Translations under genes and position numbers: made by a program
Assembly (NCBI GenBank): GCA_041645075.1
Contig: JBAZQS010000020.1
Coordinates: forward strand, 1 to 15,461
Source: JBAZQS01 sp041645075
Lineage (GTDB): Bacteria > Patescibacteriota > Patescibacteriia > 2-01-FULL-39-33
DNA: 15,461 bases
Direction: 5' to 3'
Shown here: piece after piece, positions 13,143-15,461 of the stretch
Numbering within the stretch: position 1 is the first letter of the stretch
How the letters are laid out: each line of letters begins with the position of its first letter
Notes under the pieces: model-generated
Seen by the model: the letters and a program-made list of their open reading frames with translations, nothing else
Told to the model about the DNA's origin: nothing
Database searches by the model: none

Positions 13143-14930
13143 TTAAAATTTCCAAATTTTTACAGCCATTTGCGCAAACTCTTCTGATCTATTTTTCACC
13201 TCTTTAAAACGAAAACTTTTACATGTATTGTATAAATTTTTGTTAAGTTCTATATTCGATTTTTGGTACTCTTTTAATTTTGCCCTATAAGGATTATTTG
13301 AGGCTTTTATATTTAATTTTTGAGCCAATATCGTTAAATTACCAATTTTCCATACATAATCCTTATGTTTTTCCAGTGCTTTATTACCTAAATAATCCGG
13401 CCAGTTGCCAAACTCTCTAATGGCCTTTTTTGTATCAATTGTCAGGGGAATAATATGTTCTAAGTGCACTTCATTACCAGATTGCAAAACGTATTCATTT
13501 TGGTTACCTATTAAATAATATTCAAACTGCTCTAAAATATATTTAGCCCTATTTTCAAGACCTTTGAAGTTTGCTTTGGCAAATTTTTCTATAAATTCTT
13601 CATCGCTTGGTAAATCTTCGTTAAGCCGCGCTTTAACATTTTCCACTATATTTTCATCATCAATAATAACTAATTTTGAAAATATATCATCCAGTATGCT
13701 GGTTCGTTCTTCACAAATATGCCTTCTTAGCATAAAAGCCTGTATAATTTTTAACACTTCCTCTATCTCAGTGTCAGAAATCTTGCGCTGGAAAAGATTA
13801 AGCAAAAAAGTCAAAGCCGGGGTAGCTTCAATTCTTTCAAGGTCAAACAATAGTTGATTAATTTTTTTATTCGGAAGCTGTCGATTCATTATTTGAGCAT
13901 ATACGCCCGAAGAATTTTTTAGAGATTTAGAAAAATTTTTAATATCTGTTTTTTCATCAACATAATTTTCTAATTTGCCATTGTCCGTTGAATCATCTTC
14001 ATCGTCTGATTCTGGTTTATTTACCTCTTTATTGACCCTTTCTATTAAGTTTAAATGTGTCTTATAGTCGGATAATCTATCGGCTTCTTTTATATTAATA
14101 TAATAATAATGTTTAAACTGATCGGCTAACTTAGAGTTAGGAATCTTCACCTTTAGTTTGCCCATTAAAAAATGCCTAAAATATTTATCGCTATCAATGC
14201 CATCTAAATTTATTATTAAATCAGTCCAATTCTTTTTAACATAATCCAAAGTTTCGTTGTCAATTATAGAAGCATGACCTAACAAAAAATTTTTAATTAT
14301 ATCTGTTACTGTTAATTTTAATCCGCGATTATTAATTGATTCAAAAAGTTTAAATGCGTCTTTTGCTTCGGCGATGTCAAGCCTTATAATAATTATTCTG
14401 TTTTTTAATTTATTATAAAAATTAGACAAACCATCGCCTAAATCACCGATTTTTTCGCGGAAATACTCAATGGCTTGGAGTAAATTTTTATTTTTTATGT
14501 CTTCAGAACCAATGCTATACATTATTTTTTCAAAATCGGGATTATCCAAATCTCCTAATTCTACTTTATGTATTTTTTTACCATCACTAGTCTGACAAGT
14601 TAAAAAACCTTCTATTTCGCTATATTCTTTGGCATTATTTTTTTCTAATTCTTCCTTTAGCACCTTTAATAACAAACATAATGAAGTTAAGCGTTGCTGT
14701 CCGTCAACTAGTTCTAATTTATTTACCGTTGGTATATGGTGTTCTGTTAATAATATTATTGTGCCCAAAAGATGTGTTTCGTTATCTTCAAGATTATTGA
14801 TGTCATTAAAAAGTGCATCCAACTGTTTTATACCCCATGCATATCTCCTTTGATATGCAGGTATAAAAAACTGTTCGTTGTTTATAAAGAAAAATTGTCC
14901 TATGGTTTGAGTATTAGGGGTAATTTTCAT
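13143..14930 (-). CDS. GmrSD-type restriction protein (DUF262 + DUF1524)
   Basis: A single-chain, 595-residue GmrSD-family protein, related to type IV modification-dependent restriction and to SspE-like anti-phage effectors. The N-terminal DUF262 domain has IPAYQRRYAW (23-32) and the ParB-like NTPase signature LVDGQQRLTSL (74-84), then FESINNRGLKLTVTDIIK near residue 200. The C-terminal DUF1524 nuclease domain carries the HNH-type motif VHLEHIIP (488-495; His492 likely catalytic) and IGNLTILAQKLN (529-540). An acidic linker (ESDDEDDSTDNGK) separates the domains. Family members cut foreign, often base-modified, DNA using NTP; the substrate here is unknown. It follows the XRE gene by 5 bp. No modification genes are present, as expected for a type IV-like enzyme. 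Confidence 0.92.
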   Translation of the reverse strand: MKITPNTQTIGQFFFINNEQFFIPAYQRRYAWGIKQLDALFNDINNLEDNETHLLGTIILLTEHHIPTVNKLELVDGQQRLTSLCLLLKVLKEELEKNNAKEYSEIEGFLTCQTSDGKKIHKVELGDLDNPDFEKIMYSIGSEDIKNKNLLQAIEYFREKIGDLGDGLSNFYNKLKNRIIIIRLDIAEAKDAFKLFESINNRGLKLTVTDIIKNFLLGHASIIDNETLDYVKKNWTDLIINLDGIDSDKYFRHFLMGKLKVKIPNSKLADQFKHYYYINIKEADRLSDYKTHLNLIERVNKEVNKPESDDEDDSTDNGKLENYVDEKTDIKNFSKSLKNSSGVYAQIMNRQLPNKKINQLLFDLERIEATPALTFLLNLFQRKISDTEIEEVLKIIQAFMLRRHICEERTSILDDIFSKLVIIDDENIVENVKARLNEDLPSDEEFIEKFAKANFKGLENRAKYILEQFEYYLIGNQNEYVLQSGNEVHLEHIIPLTIDTKKAIREFGNWPDYLGNKALEKHKDYVWKIGNLTILAQKLNIKASNNPYRAKLKEYQKSNIELNKNLYNTCKSFRFKEVKNRSEEFAQMAVKIWKF

Positions 14931-14935
14931 ATTTT

Positions 14936-15136
14936 TTATTTAAACAATTCAGCCACCAGCACGCCGAGGGCTTTAGCTATTTTTTCTAATGTGTCCACGG
15001 TGGGATTGGGGCTTTCACCGGTTTCTATTTTCACAATCGTATTAAGCGCCAAATCAGCGTCTTTCGATAGACGATCTTGGGAAATTCCTTTTTTTATCCG
15101 CAATTTGCGGATGTTTTCACTAACTGTATTTGCCAT
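14936..15136 (-). CDS. XRE-family HTH regulator
   Basis: A 66-residue protein that is essentially one lambda-repressor-like HTH domain: IRKLRIKKGISQDRLSKDAD (9-28), recognition helix NTIVKIETGES, then TVDTLEKIAKALGV. This is the size of restriction-modification controller (C) proteins and single-domain antitoxins. It precedes the GmrSD gene with a 5-bp gap in the same unit, and an operator-like inverted repeat overlaps its promoter, so autoregulation of the unit is likely. No Shine-Dalgarno is visible before ATG 15136. Confidence 0.9.
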   Translation of the reverse strand: MANTVSENIRKLRIKKGISQDRLSKDADLALNTIVKIETGESPNPTVDTLEKIAKALGVLVAELFK

Positions 15137-15158
15137 AATGCTTTGACTTTGTTAAACT

Positions 15159-15187
15159 ATTATAATACACTACTTATAATAAGTGTA
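15159..15187 (-). promoter_or_regulatory. Promoter and operator of the XRE-GmrSD unit
   Basis: TATAAT (15164-15159, minus strand) lies 22 bp before the XRE start codon. The spacer and weak -35 region are covered by nested inverted repeats: TACACT...AGTGTA (15166-15187) and, inside it, ACTTAT-A-ATAAGT (15172-15184). Occupancy by a dimeric XRE protein would block RNA polymerase. Confidence 0.65.
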
Positions 15188-15215
15188 TATCAACTTACTT
15201 AATAAAATGATAACA

Positions 15216-15342
15216 AAAATATTGGCATTTGACAACCCATAGGGGAGTGCCGTTTGCGCGCGCACCCCAGCAGTACAGCAAAGCTGACTGCGGGGCAGGC
15301 GGGAGGGCGGGGCAAGCGCAGATATAATCGCAGGGCGACGCC
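15216..15342. repeat. GC-rich repeat region inside the right border
   Basis: Much more GC-rich than the operon beside it. A hairpin at 15265-15295 pairs CCCC-(A)-GCAGT with ACTGC-GGGG and an inner AGC/GCT. Motifs GGGAGGGCGGGGC and CAGGCGACG-like stretches follow. The open frame that crosses it (15170-15457) is repeat-derived and not a gene. Confidence 0.55.
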
Positions 15343-15362
15343 CCGATGCCCTAAGGCATCGG
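15343..15362. repeat. Hairpin abutting the right inverted repeat
   Basis: CCGATGCC-CTAA-GGCATCGG, an 8-bp stem with a 4-nt loop, ends at the base before the shared 99 bp. Same geometry and position as the hairpin at 10569-10588 but different sequence. Confidence 0.85.
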
Positions 15363-15461
15363 ACGAAAAATCGCCGCCTTTCGGAAAAAAGGATCTGAAT
15401 TTGGGATTTGTCGGTAAAATCTCCCGCCAAAGGCGGGAGCGGAATTTCGGGATTCAAGGCC
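15363..15461 (-). repeat. 99-bp inverted repeat, right copy (cut by window edge)
   Basis: Exact reverse complement of 10470-10568. It ends with GGCC at the last base of the window, so its outer end is not seen. Confidence 0.95.

Overview
The window most resembles a member of the Candidate Phyla Radiation (Patescibacteria). The backbone is AT-rich and compact. Core genes are short and tightly packed (a 661-residue IF2, a 110-residue RbfA). It carries a diversity-generating retroelement (DGR) with a bacterial-Avd-type accessory protein of the kind common in that radiation, and palindromic repeats fill the intergenic spaces. TAA and TAG are the stops seen and nothing suggests a recoded TGA. The phylum is inferred from gene style; no 16S rRNA is present.

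Region 1 (1-2553) is a DGR. From the left edge on the minus strand come a truncated reverse transcriptase (RT), then avd on the plus strand, a bidirectional terminator, the template repeat (TR, 1018-1144) with a structured upstream leader, a strong hairpin terminator, and a GC-rich target gene (1508-2428) whose last 42 codons are the variable repeat (VR, 1514-1640). TR and VR differ at 16 of 127 positions. Every difference lies at an adenine of the coding strand, the signature of adenine-specific mutagenic homing. The RT gene contains a 31-nt GA/CT microsatellite, and the frame that would continue into the expected RT motif is out of register after it. This is either a phase-variable switch or an assembly error.

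Region 2 (2556-10060) is the backbone: infB-rbfA, tRNA-Cys, a secreted 3D-domain protein with a leader hairpin, a secreted subtilisin-like protease, a small zinc-binding protein, tRNA-Gly, a pcm-thpR pair directly behind tRNA-Pro, a Cys-rich zinc-binding protein and a pterin-carbinolamine dehydratase-like protein. Several units have a readable TTGACA-17-(TG)TATAAT-like promoter and a rho-independent hairpin.

Region 3 (10061-15461) is accessory. It is a roughly 4.8-kb cassette bounded by two identical 99-bp inverted repeats (10470-10568 and 15363-15461). Immediately inside each repeat lies an 8-bp-stem, 4-nt-loop hairpin that has the same geometry but a different sequence on the two sides. The cassette carries a PD-(D/E)XK nuclease-like gene overlapping in operon with a PIN-domain RNase gene, a gene of unknown function, a 5'-truncated IS200-type HUH transposase bracketed by two identical 21-bp near-palindromes, and an XRE regulator followed after 5 bp by a GmrSD-type (DUF262/DUF1524) restriction protein with an operator-like palindrome at its promoter. 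The simplest reading is a small defence or addiction island moved or shaped by a hairpin-bearing repeat family.
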